This document shows, one piece after another, positions 18,023 to 25,016 of a stretch of DNA of 38,437 bases. The position numbers and the translations under genes are program-made. The first letter of the stretch is position 1; the number at the start of each line of letters is the position of its first letter. The notes below the pieces were generated by a model that was not told the DNA's origin, did no database searches, and saw only the letters and a program-made list of their open reading frames with translations. Source of the DNA: Fuerstiella sp. (GTDB taxonomy: Bacteria; Planctomycetota; Planctomycetia; Planctomycetales; Planctomycetaceae). The stretch lies in contig JABABI010000067.1 in assembly GCA_014238335.1 (NCBI GenBank), positions 1 through 38,437 on the forward strand, in the 5' to 3' direction.

Positions 18023-18039
18023 TGTGAACATACACAACA
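18020..18039. promoter_or_regulatory. Dyad O1, TGTTGTG-N6-CACAACA, at the csrA start region
   Basis: A perfect 7-bp inverted repeat with a 6-base spacer, 20 bp in all, sized for a dimeric XRE or LexA-type repressor. It begins about 5 bases downstream of the predicted -10 and so would cover the transcription start. The natural candidate to bind it is the S24 repressor encoded in the same operon (inference). Confidence 0.6.
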
Positions 18040-18044
18040 TTAAC

Positions 18045-18072
18045 AATATATCAGATCCTCCCTGATTGCCAA
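18045..18072 (-). promoter_or_regulatory. Candidate promoter of the csrA-repressor operon
   Basis: On the minus strand a -35 element TTGGCA (18067-18072) is separated by 16 bases from a -10 element TATATT (18045-18050). Both are close to the sigma-70 consensus, and the dyad O1 overlaps the expected start site. Confidence 0.55.
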
Positions 18073-18298
18073 GAGAAGAATCGAGAAATGAGAATAACGC
18101 GTTCGCTCAGGACCGGAAAACGCTGAGATTCTCACCGTGAAATCGCAGCGGCAAACGTTCACAGATGACATAGCCAACCTCATTGCCAGGAGATTTTTGT
18201 GGATCCCGATTTTCGGCAAGATGACAGAAAACAGACCGAAATCATGTAACAAGCGGTAACTGACGGGAATAGTCCGAACCAACGTTCGTAATGACAAC

Positions 18299-18718
18299 GT
18301 GAAATACCTGTTTCGTATAGTTCTGTTCATCATCGCCCGTGGGGGGCTGTCTCTGGCTGTCGTGGCCTGGGGTATCAGTGAGTGGGTCAGAATTATGACA
18401 TCAGCTACGGTCGAGACCTGTTCCGCAAAGATCGACATATGCAGTAGAGGCGTGGCCGCCGCTTCGTTTGGCGAAAGCGGGACGTACCTGGTTCTTCCGC
18501 CGGTAGACGTCGCAGAGGCAATCCAGGTCTTCGAGCCTCGCGATCAGGACCTCGAACGGTTTGACTACACTCACCCGGTGCCGGGAGTCAACGACCTGAC
18601 GGATGGTTCCGTAATTCTTATTAGTATCCGTCACTGGTTCGTCATCGCCGCTTTCGCCCTCTTCTACGCTACGCTCAAGCTCATCTTCCGCCAGCGTCGG
18701 CAGCCCTGCGAATTCTGA
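18299..18718 (+). CDS. Small two-pass membrane protein of unknown function
   Basis: A 139-residue protein with an N-terminal hydrophobic helix (YLFRIVLFIIARGGLSLAVV), an extracytoplasmic middle of about 75 residues with two cysteines (ETCSAKIDICSRG) and an acidic segment (VFEPRDQDLERFDYTHP), and a C-terminal membrane helix (WFVIAAFALFYATLKLIF) ending in a basic RQRRQP tail. I recognise no named family. It starts with GTG at 18299, without a clear ribosome-binding site; no in-frame ATG is available upstream. It is divergent from csrA and convergent with the DUF1501 gene. The two terminal helices and basic cytoplasmic tail support a real gene over the overlapping minus-strand frame at 18040-18438. 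Confidence 0.65.
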   Translation: MKYLFRIVLFIIARGGLSLAVVAWGISEWVRIMTSATVETCSAKIDICSRGVAAASFGESGTYLVLPPVDVAEAIQVFEPRDQDLERFDYTHPVPGVNDLTDGSVILISIRHWFVIAAFALFYATLKLIFRQRRQPCEF

Positions 18719-18882
18719 ATCACTGACATTGATGTATTAATAGTATTCCCGGCGTGCATGCTGACACACACGTTGAATGCTTGCTGTCCAGGGGAACCTC
18801 ACAGGGCGAACTTATCGACAGTCGGGACGAACCATTCTACCTTAATCGTACCGTAAACGGCCGGTCTGCCGGCATAAAGCAT

Positions 18883-20325
18883 CTACGTCAGTATGTCGGA
18901 GATCACTTTGCCTCGATCGATGTCCAGACGCTTGCGACCAGGGACTTCCAGTTTGGTGTTGTCCAGTCCCAACAAATGCAGCACAGTGGCGTGCAGATCA
19001 GTGACGTAGTGGCCGTCTCCGAGTGCGTGATAGCCGAGTTCGTCGGTGGCTCCGTGAACGTAGCCTCGTTTGATTCCCGCTCCGGCCAGCCACACCGTGA
19101 AACCATTGGGGTGGTGATCGCGACCGGTAGCGCCCCCGGAACGCTCCTCGAGTCCCGGTGTCCGTCCGAATTCTGTACAGAACACCACGGCCACGTCTTC
19201 CATCAGCCCTCGCTGTTTCAGATCCTTCAGCAGGCCGGCGATCGGTTTGTCCACTGAAACGCACATCTTTGCATGATTCTCTTTCAGCTTCTGGTGCGAA
19301 TCCCACGTGCCATACGCTGACGGAAACACCTGTACAAATCGAACGCCGCGTTCCACCATGCGCCGCGCAGCCAGAAGTCGTTGTCCTGCCACCTTGCTGT
19401 GAGCTTCATTGATTCCGTACAGGTCTGACGTTTGTGAGGTCTCAGCAGACAAATCAATGGCTTCCGGTACTGCCGACTGCATGCGAAACGCCAACTCATA
19501 CGACTTGATTCGGGCCTGAAGTTTTTCGTCGTTTGGAAACTCTTCCGACGTAAGTCGATTGAGCTCATTGACGAATTGAAATTCGTCTGTCTGCTGTTTC
19601 GCGGGATGTCCGGATTGACGAGAACCAAATATCAGCGGGTTTTGGGGATCCAGTTTGAGCGGCACGCCGGCATGTTGCGGACCCAGATAGCACGCATCAA
19701 TGGATGCTCGCGTGTCTGTGCGGGTGGGCCCTCCCAACACGACAAACCGCGGCAGGTTTTCATTCACTGAACCAAGACCGTAGTGAGCCCATGCTCCGAT
19801 ACTTGGCTGAATTTCATCCAGGCGGTGACGGCCCGTGTGAATCTGATTCTCTGCCGCATGGTCATTATCAGTCGTCCACATGTTCCGAACAAAGCTGATG
19901 TCGTCGACGCAGTCAGCAAGGTGAGGCCACCAGTCTGTGATGGCAACTCCGCATCCGCCGCGCTGCCGAAACCCAATCTGCATGGGGAAGATCTTCGGAT
20001 ACACGTCGCGAACGTTGATTTCCTCCGCCGGAACGCTGCGGAACCGTTTTCGGTGCAGAGGTGAATCGACGGGATTCGGGTAGGGAGTGTCGGCATACGA
20101 CTTGCCGGCATATTTGTTCAACGCTGGCTTGGGATCAAAGGTTTCCATGTGGCTGTAGCCACCGGACAGAAAAACCCAGATCACCGACTTCGCTCGCGGC
20201 ACGAAATGGTGCTGCCCGCTAGGAACCTCGCCACGTACCACTCCGTCTGCGGCCAGCATGCCGCCCGCGGCGAGACCTGAGAAACCCATTCCTGAGTCAG
20301 CCATGAATTTGCGACGGTGCATCAT
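18883..20325 (-). CDS. DUF1501 protein, second copy
   Basis: A 480-residue exported protein with a Tat-like signal (MMHRRKFMADSGMGFSGLAA, GGMLAADGVV) and the DUF1501 signature SVIWVFLSGGYSHMETFDPK. Further family blocks are SFVRNMWTTDNDHAAENQIH, VRFVQVFPSAYGTWDSHQK, VVFCTEFGRTPG and a C-terminal DLHATVLHLLGLDNTKLEV. It is longer than the copy at 12742 and belongs to a different DUF1501 subgroup (GGYSH rather than GGPSH; CTEFGRTP rather than MGEFGRTP). Start: ATG 20325, with AGGG about 7 bases upstream; the in-frame TTG at 20331 is less likely. The gene begins 9 bases after the stop of the DUF1549/DUF1553 gene, so the two are one operon. Confidence 0.93.
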   Translation of the reverse strand: MMHRRKFMADSGMGFSGLAAGGMLAADGVVRGEVPSGQHHFVPRAKSVIWVFLSGGYSHMETFDPKPALNKYAGKSYADTPYPNPVDSPLHRKRFRSVPAEEINVRDVYPKIFPMQIGFRQRGGCGVAITDWWPHLADCVDDISFVRNMWTTDNDHAAENQIHTGRHRLDEIQPSIGAWAHYGLGSVNENLPRFVVLGGPTRTDTRASIDACYLGPQHAGVPLKLDPQNPLIFGSRQSGHPAKQQTDEFQFVNELNRLTSEEFPNDEKLQARIKSYELAFRMQSAVPEAIDLSAETSQTSDLYGINEAHSKVAGQRLLAARRMVERGVRFVQVFPSAYGTWDSHQKLKENHAKMCVSVDKPIAGLLKDLKQRGLMEDVAVVFCTEFGRTPGLEERSGGATGRDHHPNGFTVWLAGAGIKRGYVHGATDELGYHALGDGHYVTDLHATVLHLLGLDNTKLEVPGRKRLDIDRGKVISDILT

Positions 20326-20334
20326 TTCCAATCC

Positions 20335-23300
20335 CTATCGAATAGTCACGAATTCGTTGTGATTGAACAGGACTCGGACCAGACTTTCACGACCAGACTC
20401 AGCCGAATACTCTGACTGACGCTGTCGTTGCAGGAACCGGATTGCCGCGGCATGTTCACGCTGATTCGGCATCCGGGAAAGAACACGCGGAAAGGCTTGA
20501 TTTACGAATTCGTCATCGTCGTCTGCCGCGGTTTCTGCAATTTTCTGTGCAGTTTTCTTTGCCGAAGAGTGAATCATTTCGCTGTTGCTGAGAGCCAGTG
20601 CCTGTTGCGGCATCACGGTGCTGGTCCTGCGGAAACATTCGCCCGGATCGGGGGCATCAAAGACATCTGCTAACGGGTTGTTACCTCCGTTTTCCGGGTA
20701 GACTTCGTAGTACAGGCTGCGTCGAAACGTGGTCAGGGCTTCTGTGTTCGGACGAACTTCACCACCGATTGCTGAATCGAGGACCCCTGCCACGGCCAGC
20801 ACACTGTCGCGAACAACTTCAGCTTCCATCCGACCGGAATTCATACGCCACAGATTCTGATTCTCACTATCGACCGCCATGTTTGCTTCAAGACCTCGGC
20901 TTGAGGAACTCATCCGGTACGTGCGACTGGTGACGATCAGGCGATGAATGTGCTTCATGCTCCAGTCGTTTTCCATCAGCTCGACCGCCAGCCAATCCAA
21001 TAGTTCCGGATGGGTGGGCGACTTTCCGTTGCGACCGAAGTCATAGACACTTTCCACCAGCGGCGCATGAAAATGACGCAGCCAGATGTGGTTGATAGCA
21101 ACGCGCGGCGTGAGCGGGTTATGTGGATGAGTAATCCACGCGGCCAGGGCACTACGGCGTCCCGTACTTTGCTGCGACGTCGTGGGACTCAGACGCTTGT
21201 ATTCCGCTGACTCCGGTGTCTTGCCAGCTTGTTGCAGCACGGACGTCAGTTCTGCACGGGAAGCGGCGAGTCTTTTTTCCAGCTCCTGAATCAACGGTTT
21301 CTGCTGTTTGTCCTCATCGGGCAGTGACCGCTTCAGACCAAGCAGACGTTCGGACTCCAGAATGCGCCAGCGAGACTCTGTTTCACGGGCTGCCAGCTGA
21401 GCAGAGTACGCTTGCCGTGAAAGTCGCTCGATGACGTCAGAATCGGCCCCGTCGCGAACGGCGTTGTCTGCGGCCACGGTGGCTCGAGTGGCCGCAGCAT
21501 TCACTTTCGCTGCTTCAAGTCCAAGAGTAGCTGCCTGAACGTGAGTGGTGGCCGCAGCCAATGCGGCTTTGGCCACCTGAAGTCGTTCGTGTTCAGCGTG
21601 AGCGGACCGGCAACCGGCAATGGCAGAAATGTTTGAAGTCGCGTTCCCGGTAGACTGTTGATGCACAGTCCAGCCATGAACACCGGCAATGCCCTGACCA
21701 TCGACGAACTGTGCTGGTTCAAAGTCCCAGTTCCAGATTTGATCCCCCGCCGTGACATTCACATCATCGATCAGCACCTCTGTTTCGCGACGGCAATCCA
21801 GGGTGAACGGCTGGTGAGGGTTCTTGGACGGGTTCCAGCCATTCAACGCAATCTTTGCACCGGAAATCAGAGATTCCCGGGCATCACCGGTTACGGCGTC
21901 AAGCTGAAGTGTCGCGATGTCTGCCGCAGGACTGAGTACAAGAGAAACGTGAAGTGTTCGTGGCGCTTCGCCGAAGGGATATTGGCCGACGACAAATTCC
22001 GTAAAACTGCCAGGCCGATAAGCCGTAACCTTCCCAGCAGTGAATCCAAGATACAGTGCCGTCAGCCCCTTGGATGTATCCCGAGCCAGTTGGAAGTTGA
22101 AATGATTGTCTACAAGAATGCTGACCTTAAAGCGAATTGTGGTTCCTTCGGGGAGACCTTTCAGTTCCGGCAGCTCATGCTGAACAATGCGCCGGCCATT
22201 CCGCGCGTTAATGATCAAAGATTGTTTTCCCGCCAGAGCTCCCTGTTCACCAGCTTCGATCGCCGCCAGTAATGCGGTGTCCAGCGCGGCCTGGGAAGTC
22301 TGCACTTCGGTGACAAACGGCGCGGTCTCAGTATCGTCCTGGAGTGCGTCGGCCAAAGCATTTTCCGCAGCCCTGGTTTCAGCCGCATGTTCATCGATCA
22401 ATGCCTGCTGGAGATCGCTGCGTGACCCCGGGTACCAGGCAGACATGGGCAGTTCAATCGGCGCGATATCGTCGAACGGAAGATTCAGAAACGAGGGCAC
22501 TCCGGGGGCCATGCTGCCGCGATCTCTTAACTTGTTACGCTCGTCACCACCGGTGTACAACCATGTCGCAGCGTCAGGCTTTTCATCAAAGATCCGTACC
22601 ATGCCGGTGCGAACCACTTTGCGTGACCCGGAGTATTTGTAGGGTTCAAACGGAGGTGGCTCAGCTTCGCCAACAACGCGATCCTGGCGTATTCCCATGG
22701 GCTCGAAGAACGCTCGCATGCGAAAATAATCGTCATGAGTAATCGGGTCGTACTTGTGATCATGACAATGAGCACAGTTGAACGTCAGGCCCAAAAATGC
22801 CTTGCCGGTGTACTCGACGTTGTGCCGCATCCATTCGTTCGGATTCAATGAGTAATAACTGCGTATCAGATATCCCGTTGCCGCCCAGGTGGCGTCGTCG
22901 TCGGCTGCTATTTCATCGGCCGCCAGCATTTCCTGGATCATGCGGGCATAGCTTTTGTCCTGATTTAGCGAATTCACGATCCAGTCGCGCCACCGCCATA
23001 TTTGTGGAGCACTGTTGCGAACATCGTTCTGCTGACGACGGCCATACCAGTCCGAATACCTCCAGACATCCATCCAGTGCCGCCCCCAGCGCTCCCCATA
23101 ATGCGGCGACGCAAATAAGTCATCGACAACACGTTCGTAATTTTTCACCGACGGGTCACCGACAAATTCCCGAACCTGTTCGGGGGTGGGTGGGATGCCG
23201 ATCAGGTCCAGCGTGACTCGCCGCAGCAAATGTTCCGCAGACGCGTCGGCAGCTCGCTGGAGGCCAACCGAATCGTGTCGCTGCTGCACAAGCTGATCGA

Positions 23301-23769
23301 TGGCGTTTTGCGCCCAGTCACTGTCGGCGATCACGGGAAGCGATGGTCGCACAGGACGACGAAATGCCCAGTGTTCAGACAGCGCGGGTTCGGGAGTTTC
23401 GTCGACTGGAGAAACCGCTCCCGCCACCAGCCATTCTTGAAAGTGCTGCACCTCTTCGTCAGTCAGAGGTTCGCCATCGGGTGGCATGCGGTAATCGTCA
23501 TCGCCCGAAGACAGACGGTTTAACAACAGGGCCCCCTCAACAGCCGCGATATCGATGACTGAGCCGTTCTCGCTCCCTTTTCTGAGCAGGGCCCCGGTGT
23601 CCAGTCGCAGCCCCGCTTCCTGCTTTAACGCTCCATGACACGCATAGCAGCGCTCCTGCAACAGGGGTCTAATGCGAGTGGCGTAATACGATTCGTCAGC
23701 CTGACCGGAGGTAACTGCCAAAGCAGTCAGGCAGGAAACAACAGACGTTATGAAGAGCCTTCGGTACAT
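20335..23769 (-). CDS. PSCyt1/DUF1549/DUF1553 cytochrome-like protein with large insert
   Basis: A 1144-residue exported protein. A signal peptide (LFITSVVSCLTALAVTSGQA) precedes a PSCyt1 motif C41-Y-A-C44-H45 with YRMPPDGEPL. DUF1549 covers about 150-380 (LLRRVTLDLIGIPPTPEQVR, GERWGRHWMDVWRYSD) and contains a second motif C332-A-H-C335-H336 (DHKYDPITHDDYFRMRAFFE). A long insert at about 390-880 follows, with a lectin-like beta segment and an Ala-rich coiled coil. DUF1553 closes the protein (NPLTPRVAINHIWLRHFHAP, PDPGECFRRTSTVMPQQALA). ATG 23769 has AGGAGG only one base upstream, an unusually tight spacing with no better start nearby. It is upstream partner of the DUF1501 gene. The biochemical role of the family is unknown. 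Confidence 0.94.
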   Translation of the reverse strand: MYRRLFITSVVSCLTALAVTSGQADESYYATRIRPLLQERCYACHGALKQEAGLRLDTGALLRKGSENGSVIDIAAVEGALLLNRLSSGDDDYRMPPDGEPLTDEEVQHFQEWLVAGAVSPVDETPEPALSEHWAFRRPVRPSLPVIADSDWAQNAIDQLVQQRHDSVGLQRAADASAEHLLRRVTLDLIGIPPTPEQVREFVGDPSVKNYERVVDDLFASPHYGERWGRHWMDVWRYSDWYGRRQQNDVRNSAPQIWRWRDWIVNSLNQDKSYARMIQEMLAADEIAADDDATWAATGYLIRSYYSLNPNEWMRHNVEYTGKAFLGLTFNCAHCHDHKYDPITHDDYFRMRAFFEPMGIRQDRVVGEAEPPPFEPYKYSGSRKVVRTGMVRIFDEKPDAATWLYTGGDERNKLRDRGSMAPGVPSFLNLPFDDIAPIELPMSAWYPGSRSDLQQALIDEHAAETRAAENALADALQDDTETAPFVTEVQTSQAALDTALLAAIEAGEQGALAGKQSLIINARNGRRIVQHELPELKGLPEGTTIRFKVSILVDNHFNFQLARDTSKGLTALYLGFTAGKVTAYRPGSFTEFVVGQYPFGEAPRTLHVSLVLSPAADIATLQLDAVTGDARESLISGAKIALNGWNPSKNPHQPFTLDCRRETEVLIDDVNVTAGDQIWNWDFEPAQFVDGQGIAGVHGWTVHQQSTGNATSNISAIAGCRSAHAEHERLQVAKAALAAATTHVQAATLGLEAAKVNAAATRATVAADNAVRDGADSDVIERLSRQAYSAQLAARETESRWRILESERLLGLKRSLPDEDKQQKPLIQELEKRLAASRAELTSVLQQAGKTPESAEYKRLSPTTSQQSTGRRSALAAWITHPHNPLTPRVAINHIWLRHFHAPLVESVYDFGRNGKSPTHPELLDWLAVELMENDWSMKHIHRLIVTSRTYRMSSSSRGLEANMAVDSENQNLWRMNSGRMEAEVVRDSVLAVAGVLDSAIGGEVRPNTEALTTFRRSLYYEVYPENGGNNPLADVFDAPDPGECFRRTSTVMPQQALALSNSEMIHSSAKKTAQKIAETAADDDDEFVNQAFPRVLSRMPNQREHAAAIRFLQRQRQSEYSAESGRESLVRVLFNHNEFVTIR

Positions 23770-23885
23770 GCCTCCTATTCTAGGACGCAGCCCGCTGCAT
23801 AGTCGAGCCTCTCTTCAGAGAAGCCGTCGGGAGACACCTTCTTTCCCTGTTGGACCGGCCCTGCTGATTGTGGCCAGATCGACAG

Positions 23886-24190
23886 TCAACGCAGAATGAC
23901 GGGCAGCAGAATGTGCGAAGCGCGCTCGGCTCCATAGAAAACGATCTGCGTCGCGGGCTGCAGTTTTGTACCCGCGCCGAAGGCGCAGACCGGTATTCGG
24001 GTTCCTCTCAAAGCGTAGAAACTGATTGCTGGAAATTTCAACGCGGATACGGTGCCCGGGTTTGAACACGTTACTGGTCACCCACAAGTCGATTTCAGCG
24101 CGATAAGATTCTCATGCCGTGATCAGTTCTGCCTGCTACGAGAGTTTCGCCATTGAGCAAGAATGACGCCATCGCACAGGGCAAAGAGCG
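23886..24190 (-). pseudogene. C-terminal remnant of a CocE/NonD family hydrolase
   Basis: Three minus-strand fragments in different frames reconstruct the end of an X-Pro dipeptidyl-peptidase/CocE-type serine hydrolase: FALCDGVILAQWRNS, then SYRAEIDLWVTSNVFKPGHR with IRVEISSNQFLRFERNPNTG, then AFGAGTKLQPATQIVFYGAE and RASHILLPVILR before TGA at 23886-23888. Stops and frameshifts separate the fragments, and no trace of the catalytic alpha/beta-hydrolase part is visible upstream, where the HU gene begins. Only the beta-rich C-terminal domain survives, so this is a degraded relic. Assembly error could explain the frameshifts but not the missing N-terminal 500 or so residues. Confidence 0.85.
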
Positions 24191-24234
24191 GCAGCAGTTA
24201 CCGTGGCGGGGCACCGTTCATTGCGGAGACGAAA

Positions 24235-24264
24235 GCCGCAACGACGAATGCCGCAACGACGAAT
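24235..24264. repeat. Two tandem 15-bp units (GCCGCAACGACGAAT)
   Basis: Two exact adjacent copies lie just beyond the CocE remnant, followed by a partial third start (GCC). The unit may be a slippage product in decaying DNA. Confidence 0.7.
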
Positions 24265-24338
24265 GCCAATCCGGGAATACATCATGAACAGAATCATAAC
24301 AGAGCCCGGAGAGGCCGTCGTCAGTTGGTCGTGGCTGA

Positions 24339-24668
24339 TTAGGCCATGTCTTTGAGTGCTTTGAGTGGCAGCACCTTCACCACGTTGCGTGCCGGCTTGG
24401 CTTTGAAGATAGTTTCCTCTTTCGTGAAAGGGTTGATTCCTTTGCGGGCTTTGGTAGCCGGCTTGCGAACAACTTTCACTTTCATCAGGGAGGGGATGTT
24501 GAAAACACCTGGACCCCGCTTACCGATGTTTTTTCCGATCAGTGTGCCAAGCTCATCAAACACGCTGACGATCTCTTTTTTGCTGAGGCCAGTACCCTCT
24601 GCCAAAGCCGCAACGATTTCAGTCTTGGTCATGGGCTTTGCTGGTGCAGCCGCTTTTTTCTTTGCCAT
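24339..24668 (-). CDS. HU-like histone family DNA-binding protein
   Basis: A 109-residue nucleoid protein. A short Lys/Ala-rich N-terminal tail (MAKKKAAAPAKP) precedes the HU helices (MTKTEIVAALAEGTGLSKKE, IVSVFDELGTLIGKNI). The beta-arm region follows (GINPFTKEETIFKAKPARNV) and ends VKVLPLKALKDMA. In the arm the usual RNPxTG is replaced by GINPFTKEE, a variant that keeps the NP wedge. The tail is a recurrent feature of planctomycete HU paralogues (general knowledge). Start: ATG 24668, with AAAGGAA about 7 bases upstream. It is monocistronic, divergent from the PVC-type gene at 25017. Confidence 0.93.
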   Translation of the reverse strand: MAKKKAAAPAKPMTKTEIVAALAEGTGLSKKEIVSVFDELGTLIGKNIGKRGPGVFNIPSLMKVKVVRKPATKARKGINPFTKEETIFKAKPARNVVKVLPLKALKDMA

Positions 24669-24710
24669 GGGGATTCCTTTCAGTGTGAATCGCGTTGAAT
24701 CGAAGGCGGG

Positions 24711-24739
24711 AAACTATTGATCAGACTGATGAATGTCAA
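24711..24739 (-). promoter_or_regulatory. Candidate promoter of the HU-like gene
   Basis: A perfect -35 hexamer TTGACA (24734-24739, minus strand) is followed after 17 bases by a weak -10 TAGTTT (24711-24716). The spacer contains the small palindrome ATCAGTCTGAT. The position about 45-70 bases before the ATG is reasonable. Confidence 0.4.
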
Positions 24740-25016
24740 TGCGCAACCACGATAAAGCTGCAGCAAGCGTCCGGTTCGGTACCCACAACGAATTCCGCAC
24801 CCATCCGGGGGCTGTGATGGTGTGCTCGATCTCGATAGGGGACGTTCCTGATGCTCTGCGGCCTGTTCTGACCGGACAGAATGGGGGCCTCACTTTGATC
24901 CACCGCCCCGGCGGTGTAAGCTCGCACACTGCAATTGGTCACCTTGAATGCCAGAACAGACAGAATGTTTACTCTCTGTCCGGTAGACAGCGGAGCTTTT
25001 CAGGAGAATGGTTCAA
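24740..25016. other. Divergent intergenic region with a GC-rich palindrome
   Basis: This stretch between the HU promoter and the PVC-type gene holds a perfect palindrome CACCGCC-CC-GGCGGTG at 24901-24916, with no T-run after it, so it is more likely a binding site or leader hairpin than a terminator. AGGAGA at 25002-25007 is the ribosome-binding site for ATG 25017. No gene is supported. Confidence 0.4.

Noticed and set aside
18040..18438. A 132-codon minus-strand frame upstream of csrA
   Set aside because: It overlaps the csrA promoter and the membrane protein gene and has no recognisable domain.
24901..24916. GC-rich palindrome as a rho-independent terminator
   Set aside because: No T-run on either side and it lies upstream of two divergent genes, where no transcript is expected to end.
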